64,000 bases of DNA from Halorubrum sp. DM2 (GTDB lineage: Archaea > Halobacteriota > Halobacteria > Halobacteriales > Haloferacaceae), in assembly GCF_901686465.1 (NCBI RefSeq), contig NZ_LR594487.1, positions 1,671,650 to 1,735,649 of the forward strand, read 5' to 3'. Below the pieces are notes generated by a model. The model saw only the letters and a program-made list of their open reading frames with translations, had not been told where the DNA came from and did no database searches. Positions 15,424-23,282 of the stretch are shown here, piece by piece. The number at the start of each line of letters is the position of its first letter. The first letter of the stretch is position 1. Made by a program: the position numbers and the translations under genes.

Positions 15424-17336
15424 TGGATTCTACAGCGGTTAGATTTCTCGAAGAAACCCCTTCATATCTCGACACAGAGACGGACGCAATCATACGAGTT
15501 GAGGCTGAATCCGAACTGACCCCCAGGGTAGAAGACTTTCTTGAAGACTTGGCCGTAACCTGTGCGGCATATCCATCTTGGTTCGACCCTGGCGGAACAA
15601 TCGAAGCAACTCAATCCAACATCGAACTTGAACTTGGAACTAATGGCATTAGAATCCGTTCGTCAAATGGACTCCCTGGCGATCCAGTACGGTATCAGGA
15701 TTTCTCAGGTGGTTCAGAAGATCAGGATCGCGTTTCGTCGCTCGTTGATGACTTTACCGACGTAATTGGTAGTGACGAATCTATCAACATCCACTACGAA
15801 TTAGCAAAACAAAATCTTAGTCGCTCGGTTGTGGACTCTCACGACATTGCTGCTTCAGTCCATGTCTGGACTGCCAAAGATGTCTTAGCTGATTGGTTAG
15901 AAGATACAAACCCGGAACACATCGAAGACCAGTATGTCGATCCACAACAACCGCTCTTACTGTTTATCGGGAGTGATGACATTGAGTTCGAACCTGATCC
16001 CTCCTGGATTGCCCTCGCACCTCTATCAGCGGTAGACAACGTTTGTGACGAGTACACCCAACCGACCAACCCAATTGTTGAAACAGTAAATTACACTAAT
16101 CAATGGACAGACGAGAAATTCGAGCAGTCTCAGCACTCATTATTATTTAATTCCGCACAGATCCGAGAACTATTCGACACCACATTTTTACACACAGCAT
16201 TCAGGACTCTATCAGACGAATCTCCCATCCAGCAAAACCCTCACAAATGGACGTACACTATCTCAAACCAAGATCCACCACTCACATCAGATGTTGATTA
16301 TTCCGAGTATGCGTTACAGTCAGAGAATCTAACAGAAATATACCATATTATTTCTGGATTTCACACAGTTCCAACAAAGAATCTACAAAGATACTGGTTA
16401 CAGGCTATCTCTCGGAGCTGTAACTCACATAAAAAAATCCCATACAATCGCGATCAAATTGAGAAATATTTCAAAATATTTGAAGATGGCGTACTACAAG
16501 ACACATTAGCTGAAGCAACTGAAACAGCTGACAAACTACACGAATTAGTTAGCACACTCCAAAAGGATCTGACTGATTCTACACAGTCAGTTACCAATCA
16601 GGTTAAAACGATTATTTATGGACTTGTTGCAGCTGTTATTACTAACACATTTCTGGTCATCCGGTGGGGAGATATCAGCCAGACCTTGCCGTTCTCTCTC
16701 TTTATTATCTCGATCGGCTTACTCGCCTATCTCCCAATCACGGCCGCACAACTAAGAGATACAGACAAAAATATCAGTCAAAGCATCTCGAACTTCCGAT
16801 CAACATATATGAGAATATACAACATCTCACAGGCAGGACTCAACGAGTACGAATTTGCAGATGGAGAGCAACTACTCACACACAAAAAAATCCGTGATAG
16901 CCTCCAAGGAGGGTTCTGTGGGTCACAGAGCCTACTGAAAGAACTCAAATGGGTTTGTTCATCAACAGATACTGACAGAGTCTCACTTCCAACAGACGCT
17001 GATCATATCGGTCAAAAAAACGCAGCTGTAACTAATACTCAAAATCGCATCACTTGGTCAATCAAATACCTTCACCGACTCTACGTAATCCTTGCACTCA
17101 GTTGGATAGTTATTGCTGGCTTCTCACTCACCGTATATACCCCATCAACTGCCCCTTATATCGGCACTACTTTATCTACTATACCAGCTCTTGTACTCCT
17201 TATTCGAGACTCAAGACTGAATTCAAGTACAGTCCCCTTCGCCCGTAACATCATTACAATTCTATTTACAATATTATTATTAATAGTTATATTTAATATT
17301 GTCATAGATTACGGACTGATGGTGCGTATATTGTGA
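15423..17336 (+). CDS. large protein with soluble N-terminal domain and about five C-terminal membrane segments
   Basis: The 637-residue protein has a soluble, acidic first 390 residues. Hydrophobic segments follow at about 394-413 (IIYGLVAAVITNTFLVI), 421-442, 552-572 (VILALSWIVIAGFSLTVY), 580-596 and 610-633. A helical loop of some 110 residues separates the second and third segments and contains a coiled-coil-like stretch. A likely coiled coil also precedes the first segment (ETADKLHELVSTLQKDL). I recognise no family. Codon use is AT-rich compared with its neighbours, suggesting recent transfer. With the preceding gene it forms a self-contained operon inside a defence-rich island. Confidence 0.68.
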   Translation: MDSTAVRFLEETPSYLDTETDAIIRVEAESELTPRVEDFLEDLAVTCAAYPSWFDPGGTIEATQSNIELELGTNGIRIRSSNGLPGDPVRYQDFSGGSEDQDRVSSLVDDFTDVIGSDESINIHYELAKQNLSRSVVDSHDIAASVHVWTAKDVLADWLEDTNPEHIEDQYVDPQQPLLLFIGSDDIEFEPDPSWIALAPLSAVDNVCDEYTQPTNPIVETVNYTNQWTDEKFEQSQHSLLFNSAQIRELFDTTFLHTAFRTLSDESPIQQNPHKWTYTISNQDPPLTSDVDYSEYALQSENLTEIYHIISGFHTVPTKNLQRYWLQAISRSCNSHKKIPYNRDQIEKYFKIFEDGVLQDTLAEATETADKLHELVSTLQKDLTDSTQSVTNQVKTIIYGLVAAVITNTFLVIRWGDISQTLPFSLFIISIGLLAYLPITAAQLRDTDKNISQSISNFRSTYMRIYNISQAGLNEYEFADGEQLLTHKKIRDSLQGGFCGSQSLLKELKWVCSSTDTDRVSLPTDADHIGQKNAAVTNTQNRITWSIKYLHRLYVILALSWIVIAGFSLTVYTPSTAPYIGTTLSTIPALVLLIRDSRLNSSTVPFARNIITILFTILLLIVIFNIVIDYGLMVRIL

Positions 17337-17485
17337 ATCCTCCGGGCAACGTGTTCGAATCTATTTTCCTGAATTCATAGATGAATTGTGCTGTGGTATA
17401 GTTTTTAGGAGTCTAATATTTGCTAGTTCAGATCACACTATAGAAAATTCTGAACAGAAACGGTGCGGAAGACATTATTAGTTGC

Positions 17486-18877
17486 TTATGATTCGAGCGC
17501 GGCGACAGTATCGTTGATCGTATAGAGACGTAAGTCGGCACGCTCGGTGGCAACATCGCGGATGCTGTCCGTAAACCCGCTCCGAGAGAACAGCGCGTAT
17601 TCGACGGTTCGCGTGCCACCGCCCGAGGGCTGCCATCGGAGTTCCTCGACGTGCGCCTCTAGTGACGCCAGCGCGCTGTAGTCGAGTGGCGATTCCTGAT
17701 ACTTGCACTCACCGACGACGAGCGTGTCCTCGTCAGTGAGCCCGACGACGTCGATCTCGTGGTCCTGATACCACCACTGCCCAACGTCGACGATCGGCGT
17801 CTCGTCGTACAGCGTCCACAGGGCCTCACAGCACAGTTGCTCGAAAGCGGGAGCGACGAAATCGGCCAGCTCCGGTTCGACGAGTCGTTCGTAGGCCTCG
17901 TCGCCGAACTGGTCGTAGCGATCCGAACTCCCGTACAGGAACCGGAACCAGAACCGGAACAAGGGGTCACGCAGCCGATACTGACTTCGCTTGGATCGCT
18001 CCGGCTTCTCGGTCACCGGCACGTGCCGTTCGATGAGTCGAAGCCGTGAGAGTCGGTCCAAATACGTCGATAGCTGGTTGTAGTCGATACCGGTCACGCC
18101 AGCGATTTCGTTGCGGCCGGTTGCCCCGCCGGCGATCGCTTCGAGGATCGAGAAGTAGCGCGTCGGCTCCGTCAATTCCATCCGGAGGACGTGCTCCGGC
18201 TCGTTGCGGAGTGACCCGTGACGAGTCAACACCGTCTGTTGGATATTCTCGCCGAGCGATCGATCCGCGTCGAGTTCTTCGAGATAGTAGGGAACGCCTC
18301 CGAACACACTCCACGCGCGAACGTCCTCGTCTGCCGTCGCATCGTCCGGGAGAAACTCCGTTGTGGCGTCGAACGAGAGTTCACGGATGTCCAGTGTGAG
18401 GGACGTTCGCCCATATAGCGGACTATCTCCGAGCAGCGTCGCTTCCTCCATCATGCTGATCGACGACCCGACGAGAACGAACGTCGTCTCCGACTCGTCG
18501 AACTCGTGATCGAACAGCGCCTGTAACACGGACGGGAGGCTCTCGTCCTGTTCGATCAGGTATGGAAACTCGTCGAGGACGACGATCGCATCCTGATCGG
18601 CCAGATACCGGAACAGGCGCTCCCAGTCGGGACGGATATCCTCGATACCGGGAACCGTGTCAGCCGCGGCCTCGACGAACTGTTCCAGCTGGAGCTCCCG
18701 CGTCTTCTGTCGTGCCTGATAGAAGACCGTGTTCTCCCGTCCCTCAAGCGCTTTTTTGACGAGTCTCGTCTTTCCCAGGCGTCGCCGCCCATATACGACA
18801 GCGAGATCTGCGTTCTCTGAGTCGAACAGGTTGTGAAGCCGATCTAGTTCCTCCGATCGGTTCACGAAGTCTGTCAT
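17486..18877 (-). CDS. archaeal ATPase_2/DUF234 family protein
   Basis: This 463-residue protein shows Walker A GRRRLGKT near residue 29-36 and Walker B IVVLDEFPYL near 98. A sensor-type VLVGSSISMM follows, then a winged-helix region around 240-300 and a C-terminal DUF234 domain. The last part carries a nuclease-like EIDVVG...VVGECKY pattern (D, E-x-K), seen in many members. The family is common in archaeal mobile elements; its biochemical role is poorly known. It stands alone and is transcribed away from the regulator gene at 19090. A perfect 14-bp palindrome lies 45 bp upstream of its start. Confidence 0.85.
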   Translation of the reverse strand: MTDFVNRSEELDRLHNLFDSENADLAVVYGRRRLGKTRLVKKALEGRENTVFYQARQKTRELQLEQFVEAAADTVPGIEDIRPDWERLFRYLADQDAIVVLDEFPYLIEQDESLPSVLQALFDHEFDESETTFVLVGSSISMMEEATLLGDSPLYGRTSLTLDIRELSFDATTEFLPDDATADEDVRAWSVFGGVPYYLEELDADRSLGENIQQTVLTRHGSLRNEPEHVLRMELTEPTRYFSILEAIAGGATGRNEIAGVTGIDYNQLSTYLDRLSRLRLIERHVPVTEKPERSKRSQYRLRDPLFRFWFRFLYGSSDRYDQFGDEAYERLVEPELADFVAPAFEQLCCEALWTLYDETPIVDVGQWWYQDHEIDVVGLTDEDTLVVGECKYQESPLDYSALASLEAHVEELRWQPSGGGTRTVEYALFSRSGFTDSIRDVATERADLRLYTINDTVAALES

Positions 18878-18921
18878 AGCACTGATTTAGAGGGTATCAG
18901 ATAAAAATATTCTGAATAATC

Positions 18922-18935
18922 ATATTCTAGAATAT
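18922..18935. promoter_or_regulatory. 14-bp perfect palindrome upstream of the ATPase gene
   Basis: ATATTCTAGAATAT reads the same on both strands and lies in an AT-rich stretch 45-58 bp before the ATPase start at 18877. The related string AATATTCTGAATAAT lies next to it. It could be an operator or part of the TATA/BRE region of the minus-strand promoter. Confidence 0.4.
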
Positions 18936-19038
18936 CATATCTGGGAGTATCTGTGATCGAGGATTCTATTAAATCAAGATTAGAACAGATTCGGGCCAAC
19001 CAGATACAGTGCCAATCATATTAGAAATTCTATCTTTC

Positions 19039-19086
19039 GTCTCAAATCGCAAAACTATTTTATAAATTACTTGCGTTATTTGAGAC
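19039..19086. promoter_or_regulatory. palindromic operator enclosing the TATA box of the two-winged-helix regulator
   Basis: GTCTCAAATCGCAA (19039-19052) and TTGCGTTATTTGAGAC (19071-19086) form a dyad, apart from small internal differences. The TATA-like TTTTATAAAT sits between them at 19058-19067, and the regulator ATG is 3 bp after the right arm. A protein bound to both arms would block TBP/TFB or the start site, so autoregulation by the gene product is likely. The binding itself is inferred. Confidence 0.6.
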
Positions 19087-19089
19087 AAT

Positions 19090-20040
19090 ATGATGTCCAA
19101 GAGTCACTTACGGGTAATCTCTCAGCTCATAGATGGGGGTGACCCGGAAGTGAGTATCAGTACACTCGCTGATCAACTCGAGTGGAGTACTAGTCACGCC
19201 TCACGGATCATCACCGAATTAGAAGCCTACGGCTGCATCCAAACCAAACAAAGCGGTCGAGAAAAGCCGGTTTCTCTTACTGAAATCGAACCGATAGAGC
19301 AGCTCGAGGGACTCCTCACGGAATATCGTCATATGGACCTACCGGCGCTCATTGCTGGCTCCGGATTACAAATTCTCTATTATCTTGACCGAGGACGGAC
19401 GGCTACCGAATTAGCTGAGCGAAGTGGCGTTAGTCGGGCAACAGTCTACCGTCGGTTAGACGATTTCCAGGTAGTCGGTGTCATCGGCAAATCGAAATCT
19501 CGGTATCGTCTCAACGAGCCATTTACCGTATTGGCCTCAATCGCACGAGGACTGTTCCATCAGAAGCATCGCCGTGAAACAAGAGAGCACGTCGTTGGAC
19601 TCAATTTCCTCTGGGAAACACACGACGAGTATCTCTTTGCGTGCGACAGCGACATCAATACTGAAGGGTTTCAGCTGACCGGACCAGCACTGTTCGGTGA
19701 GTTCGGCGTTCCACTGCTTACCCGCGACCGTCGCCACTACTTCCGAACCGATCGAGTCACCGAGGTCGACCCTGTAGAGTTAGTCTGCCATGCCCTCCTG
19801 ATCGATGATGGCTCTCGGTACAGAACGTACTGTCTGTTACTGATACAGAAACAGGATATTGATCGAACGGCATTACGAGACCGCGCTGAATACTATCATC
19901 CTGAGGCAACGATCGATCTACGCGACATCGTCCACGATCTCATTGAATACTTGGAGACAAGCGGAGAAACGACGGCTGAGTTCCTCCCCAACTGGGAAGA
20001 GTTCAAGCAAACAGCTAGGGAGTATGAGGTCACTCTATGA
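19090..20040 (+). CDS. transcriptional regulator with two winged-helix domains
   Basis: The 316-residue protein has an N-terminal MarR-like winged helix (SISTLADQLEWSTSHASRII, about 22-41). A second helix-turn-helix (TATELAERSGVSRATVYRRL) lies near 110-129. An unrecognised mixed domain follows. Haloarchaeal proteins of this layout are often coupled to a nucleotidyltransferase gene in a toxin-antitoxin-like arrangement. Here the stop overlaps an ATG (ATGA at 20037) of a gene that survives only as a 40-codon stub. The operator-like dyad directly upstream suggests it represses itself. A start three bases further on (19093) is equally possible. Confidence 0.78.
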   Translation: MMSKSHLRVISQLIDGGDPEVSISTLADQLEWSTSHASRIITELEAYGCIQTKQSGREKPVSLTEIEPIEQLEGLLTEYRHMDLPALIAGSGLQILYYLDRGRTATELAERSGVSRATVYRRLDDFQVVGVIGKSKSRYRLNEPFTVLASIARGLFHQKHRRETREHVVGLNFLWETHDEYLFACDSDINTEGFQLTGPALFGEFGVPLLTRDRRHYFRTDRVTEVDPVELVCHALLIDDGSRYRTYCLLLIQKQDIDRTALRDRAEYYHPEATIDLRDIVHDLIEYLETSGETTAEFLPNWEEFKQTAREYEVTL

Positions 20041-20159
20041 GTTCTCGTGAACGATTCGGCTGTGGTTATATTGAGGCGACTCTGTTGAAATCCTATTTTT
20101 CGGATAGATTATCGTCTGAAACACCTGTTGCTAAAGACTGCGAATCGATTGCTGGTTAG
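20037..20159 (+). pseudogene. truncated partner of the regulator, possibly nucleotidyltransferase N-terminus
   Basis: The frame opens with an ATGA overlap and encodes 40 residues starting MSSRERFGCGYIEATLL before a stop. Haloarchaeal DUF6036-type nucleotidyltransferases coupled to such regulators begin in a similar way, from memory, but run to 200 residues or more. The resemblance ends at about 20080, exactly where a 15-bp inverted repeat starts. The gene was therefore probably cut there and now reads into foreign sequence. Confidence 0.5.
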
Positions 20160-20191
20160 TCGTCTGTTCGCTCTCTAATACTAAATAGCAC

Positions 20192-20662
20192 TTAACGGGA
20201 CATCCAGTAATTAGACGGTGTGACCTCTACTACCATCAGGCAGAAGGATATGAGAATCAACGCCACAATACTCATTTCTCGGTATGGTAGGAGAATACCG
20301 CCCAAGAATGCTCCGAGAAAGGCGACTGCACCAAGCCAACCACTCCCTTCCACCATCTTTCCAACTCCGAATAGCAGTTCCAGAACCGTTCCTATCTGAA
20401 CGATCCGAGATACTACACCCACATACTCAGAGTGTAGAAGGGTGGACAGCGGGACCAGTTCGGCGGCTATTGTACTCATTGGTGCGATGCCAATACCAAT
20501 TACGATGCCATTTGCCACCGCTACCGATGTCAGCACCCGCTTTTGTACATCTGGGGTATTAATTGTCACCGCCTTCTCAAAAACTAAGACCAAGAAAAAC
20601 GCTGCAAAACCACCAATCACCAAGTCTTGAATGGCTTGAACGGATTCAACCTCTACAGCCAT
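20192..20662 (-). CDS. small hydrophobic membrane protein, unknown function
   Basis: This 156-residue protein has about four hydrophobic segments: around 13-30 (LVIGGFAAFFLVLVF), 42-62, 85-125 and 133-150. Short charged loops separate them. There is no signal peptide and no recognised family. It is transcribed alone, away from the nucleotidyltransferase gene, and lies inside the segment bounded by inverted repeats. It may be an immunity-like or a purely passenger protein; the sequence does not decide. Confidence 0.6.
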   Translation of the reverse strand: MAVEVESVQAIQDLVIGGFAAFFLVLVFEKAVTINTPDVQKRVLTSVAVANGIVIGIGIAPMSTIAAELVPLSTLLHSEYVGVVSRIVQIGTVLELLFGVGKMVEGSGWLGAVAFLGAFLGGILLPYREMSIVALILISFCLMVVEVTPSNYWMSR

Positions 20663-20884
20663 AGGAAGTAATTCTCGTTCAAATTACTTTTTGTCATCGG
20701 TTCTTTCTACTGATAGTGGCTTAGTGATTACGTCTCTGTATTGCTCGATCCATGAGCCTTCTGTACTGAGCGATTGAGGGAGCAAGACCATCAACTACTG
20801 AAGATCTCAACAAAGCCGGGTTCCCTAAGTATAGGCCGGTGTTTCCATATAAACTTCATATAATAGTGAGCCGTGACATAAAAC

Positions 20885-21580
20885 ATGAGCCATAAGACGG
20901 AATCAAAAGGCACACAGGGTGTGTCCATATCCGTTCCAATACCCGCCACAAATGCGGATTTATTCAAAAGCAAGGCAACAAACGACATCTTGCTATTTTT
21001 AACGAACCACCGATTCAAACAGTTCTCACAGCGCGAGGTAGCTAACCAGATTGACCATTCCCAACAGACGGTTCGGAGAGCGGTCAATACCCTCATAGAG
21101 AACGGATTAGTGGTTGAATCGCCCGAGGGTAATCAACGGCTCGTTCAGATTAACCGCGACCGACTCACTGTTCCAGACGACCCTCTCCTCCAAATCCCGC
21201 AACTGGATTTCCAGAAGCCTGTGAAGGCCGCAGTCGACGAACTTACTGACTGTCTTGACGGCATCATCGGGATCATTCTTTACGGAAGTGTGGCGCGCGG
21301 CGAAGCCGATCGTCGCAGTGATATTGACCTCTGGGTGCTCACGACGACCGATCGAGCCCCAAACCAACGAGCGGCGAACACTGTCGGTCGCGACCTTGAA
21401 GATGCCGAGTTCGGCGGGAACAGGTATGCTTACGACATCGACGTTGAGGCGGTTCAAGCGATTCCCACGTACACAGAAGACATCCGAGAAATTGTCGTTT
21501 CAGGAATCCCGATCTACAGCACTGACAAGTTTGAGACGGTCGAAAAGCTCCTCCTCGAGGAGGGTGGTGACGATGAGTGA
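20885..21580 (+). CDS. winged-helix plus MNT-type nucleotidyltransferase
   Basis: The 231-residue protein has an N-terminal winged helix (FSQREVANQIDHSQQTVRRA, about 46-65). A minimal nucleotidyltransferase domain follows, with GSVARGEADRRSDIDLWV near residue 135-152, including the GSxxxG and DxD motifs. MNT proteins usually act as antitoxins or modifiers of a HEPN ribonuclease encoded next to them. The start of such a downstream gene overlaps the end of this one, but it survives only as 17 codons. A TATA-like CATATAAA lies about 30 bp upstream. The protein may have lost its partner or act elsewhere. Confidence 0.8.
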   Translation: MSHKTESKGTQGVSISVPIPATNADLFKSKATNDILLFLTNHRFKQFSQREVANQIDHSQQTVRRAVNTLIENGLVVESPEGNQRLVQINRDRLTVPDDPLLQIPQLDFQKPVKAAVDELTDCLDGIIGIILYGSVARGEADRRSDIDLWVLTTTDRAPNQRAANTVGRDLEDAEFGGNRYAYDIDVEAVQAIPTYTEDIREIVVSGIPIYSTDKFETVEKLLLEEGGDDE

Positions 21581-21626
21581 TGGGTCTGTACTGACCGGAC
21601 CGAGGTTAGATTTTGTCACATTCTGA
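21573..21626 (+). pseudogene. 17-codon remnant of a gene coupled to the MNT gene
   Basis: An ATG inside the end of the MNT gene opens a frame of 17 residues (MSDGSVLTGPRLDFVTF) and stops at the right-hand inverted repeat. By analogy with HEPN-MNT pairs this is probably what remains of the toxin gene. The length is too short for any family match. Confidence 0.35.
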
Positions 21627-21741
21627 GGATTTCAACAGAGCATAGTGAACAGAAGATGATCCGGTCGCGAGCGTATTCGTCGAGTGCGTCGAGTTGTCTT
21701 TTCGACCGATCGGTGAGCTTCCAGTCCCACCCCTCGCTCAT
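21616..21741 (-). pseudogene. truncated RelE/ParE-type toxin
   Basis: Its start overlaps the stop of the antitoxin gene as ATGA. The product begins MSEGWDWKLTDRSKRQLDAL, continues DEYARDRII, and then changes into unrelated residues and stops after 41. The opening resembles haloarchaeal RelE-type toxins (W-x-L-T-x-x-x-x-R-Q-L-D), which need about 85-95 residues and late catalytic Arg/Tyr. The break lies within about 20 bp of the inverted repeat at 21640, so the same rearrangement probably destroyed it. Confidence 0.65.
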
Positions 21742-22016
21742 CGCTCACTCGTATCTTCACGTCCGTACTCCGCTTTGATCTCCTCGCTGGAGTGTGTCCG
21801 GCCTTCCTGAATGTCGACCTCACTCGCAGCGATAGCCTTGAGATCTGCACGGTTGAACTCGGGATGTTTCACCGCGTCACGGAGTACGTCGCGAACGAAC
21901 TCGCTACGGCTGTTGTACCCCAACTCTTCCCACGTCGCGTCGACGTCGGAGAGAAACGTCTCCGTTATTCGGATGTTGACCGTCGTTTTTTCGGGTGGTG
22001 AACTGGCTTCGGACAT
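21738..22016 (-). CDS. ribbon-helix-helix antitoxin (CopG/ParD type)
   Basis: The 92-residue protein has the ribbon-helix-helix pattern near its N-terminus: strand TVNIRITETFLSDVD, helix A to about residue 36, turn YNSRSEF, then helix VRDVLRDAV. An acidic tail (SSEEIKAEYGREDTSER) would neutralise a toxin. It is coupled by ATGA to the RelE-like gene, now truncated, so this is an orphaned antitoxin. It may still bind its own promoter and could cross-neutralise related toxins encoded elsewhere. Confidence 0.78.
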   Translation of the reverse strand: MSEASSPPEKTTVNIRITETFLSDVDATWEELGYNSRSEFVRDVLRDAVKHPEFNRADLKAIAASEVDIQEGRTHSSEEIKAEYGREDTSER

Positions 22017-22058
22017 GCTACTGTGTTGAAATTGTGTAGCAATAACCGTTACGCCAAA

Positions 22059-23069
22059 TCAGATATTGTCGAGATACCCCCGTCGCTGTTCCATCCTTTC
22101 GCGCTGACTCCGCCGGTCGTAGTGTTCGTCGAGAACACCTGCAGTCACGTTTGCACGGTCACTGACGACATCTTTTGGAACATCGCTGTTCAGGTGGTGG
22201 GTGATCCCACCACGCCGAAGTGCGTGTGGACTGACGCTCGAGGGACAGCCGAAGGCGGCGGTATACTCCATCGCTTCGCAACGCTCTGGATCGCGGTCGT
22301 GTGGACACTCTCCAGTGGAAACACAGGGCCTTGTGTATCTGTAACAATCTCCTCGAAGCGTCGATCGATGCGCACGCCCGTCTACTGTCGATACGAGCGG
22401 TCGCCTGCCGAACTCGTCGTCGACGTCGGGTCTCCGATCTGCGATCCAGTCGTCAAGAAGCTGGCACACGTCGTTCGATAACGCGATCAGTCGCTCTCCA
22501 CCCGTTCCGTTCTTGATCGTTGTTCTCTCCTCAGGTCGATGGACGACAGCGATGTACTGCCCATCCGGGTCGTAGTCGTCGACATCCAGCGAGTGGACCG
22601 CACCGGTCCGCATCATCGTGTGCCACATCAGCGTGAGAACGACGTGAGGACGGGAGGCGTACTCGTACTTCGAGAGATGGTCGAGAACCTCCTCAGCACG
22701 GTCGGACTCAAGCATCACGTCGCGGACGTTCTGCCCGTCTCGCAACACGGGCGACCGCACCTTCGTGTGGAGGTCGTCGACGACGGCGTCGATGCTTTCG
22801 AGCCACTTCACGAAGACACGGAGCGTGTCCATCTGCGTCTTCTCGGTGGCGGGCGCGAGATCACCGTCACGACGTCGCCAGAGGCGGTAATCGTGTAGTG
22901 TCCGTCCGCTCAGCTCGTTCAGGTTGTCTATGTCTTCCTCGTCACACCAGCGAACGAAGTGACCGAGGCGAGAGCTGTGCGAGTACAGCGTTGCCTTGGC
23001 CACCTCGGCTTCGCGATCGGCGAGGTACAGTTCCACGGCTGTTTCCGGGTCGATTGGTTCGAGACTCAT
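22059..23069 (-). CDS. tyrosine recombinase/integrase
   Basis: The 336-residue integrase has a core-binding domain (about 10-100) and catalytic residues R154 (MMRTGAVHSLD), H282-A-L-R285 and Y317 (DEHYDRRS). It is colinear with the integrase at 5566-6687, including the cysteine-containing insert (GECPHDRDPERC). The two are paralogues, probably from different integrated elements. The GC content is higher than that of the flanking defence genes. Possible attachment sites were not found next to it. Confidence 0.9.
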   Translation of the reverse strand: MSLEPIDPETAVELYLADREAEVAKATLYSHSSRLGHFVRWCDEEDIDNLNELSGRTLHDYRLWRRRDGDLAPATEKTQMDTLRVFVKWLESIDAVVDDLHTKVRSPVLRDGQNVRDVMLESDRAEEVLDHLSKYEYASRPHVVLTLMWHTMMRTGAVHSLDVDDYDPDGQYIAVVHRPEERTTIKNGTGGERLIALSNDVCQLLDDWIADRRPDVDDEFGRRPLVSTVDGRAHRSTLRGDCYRYTRPCVSTGECPHDRDPERCEAMEYTAAFGCPSSVSPHALRRGGITHHLNSDVPKDVVSDRANVTAGVLDEHYDRRSQRERMEQRRGYLDNI

Positions 23070-23282
23070 CGCTCTTGGGTGCGCGAATCGCAGTCAGGAC
23101 CCCGATCTGAAGTCCCCGATTTCGGGCAGTACAGGCCCGAAAGGACGATCCGTTCTCAGTATGAACTCGCGCCCGTCGCGCCCTGCCGTTTTTATAATAG
23201 TGTACTCGACCGTAACTGTTCGACAGTGGATATTCTGTCCAGCAAGAGGATTTTTGTTCAACCGTGAAAATCTCGATCTCGA

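Larger units (their letters stand above)
20080..21640. mobile_element. 1.56-kb segment bounded by 15-bp inverted repeats
   Basis: CTCTGTTGAAATCCT occurs at 20080-20094 and its exact reverse complement at 21626-21640. The segment holds a membrane protein gene and an MNT-type nucleotidyltransferase gene, but no transposase. Genes just outside each end are broken: the stub at 20037 and the RelE-like stub at 21616-21741. I see no target-site duplication. It may be a non-autonomous transposon-like unit, or two solo ends left after insertion sequences recombined. Confidence 0.45.

Noticed and set aside
7338-17336. Integrated virus (provirus)
   Set aside because: No capsid, portal, terminase or packaging genes are present; the content is defence, toxin-antitoxin and recombinase genes.
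22024-22036. Third copy of the CTCTGTTGAAAT repeat near 22024
   Set aside because: The match, GTGTTGAAATTG, is too short and has differences in the core, so I did not count it as an element end.
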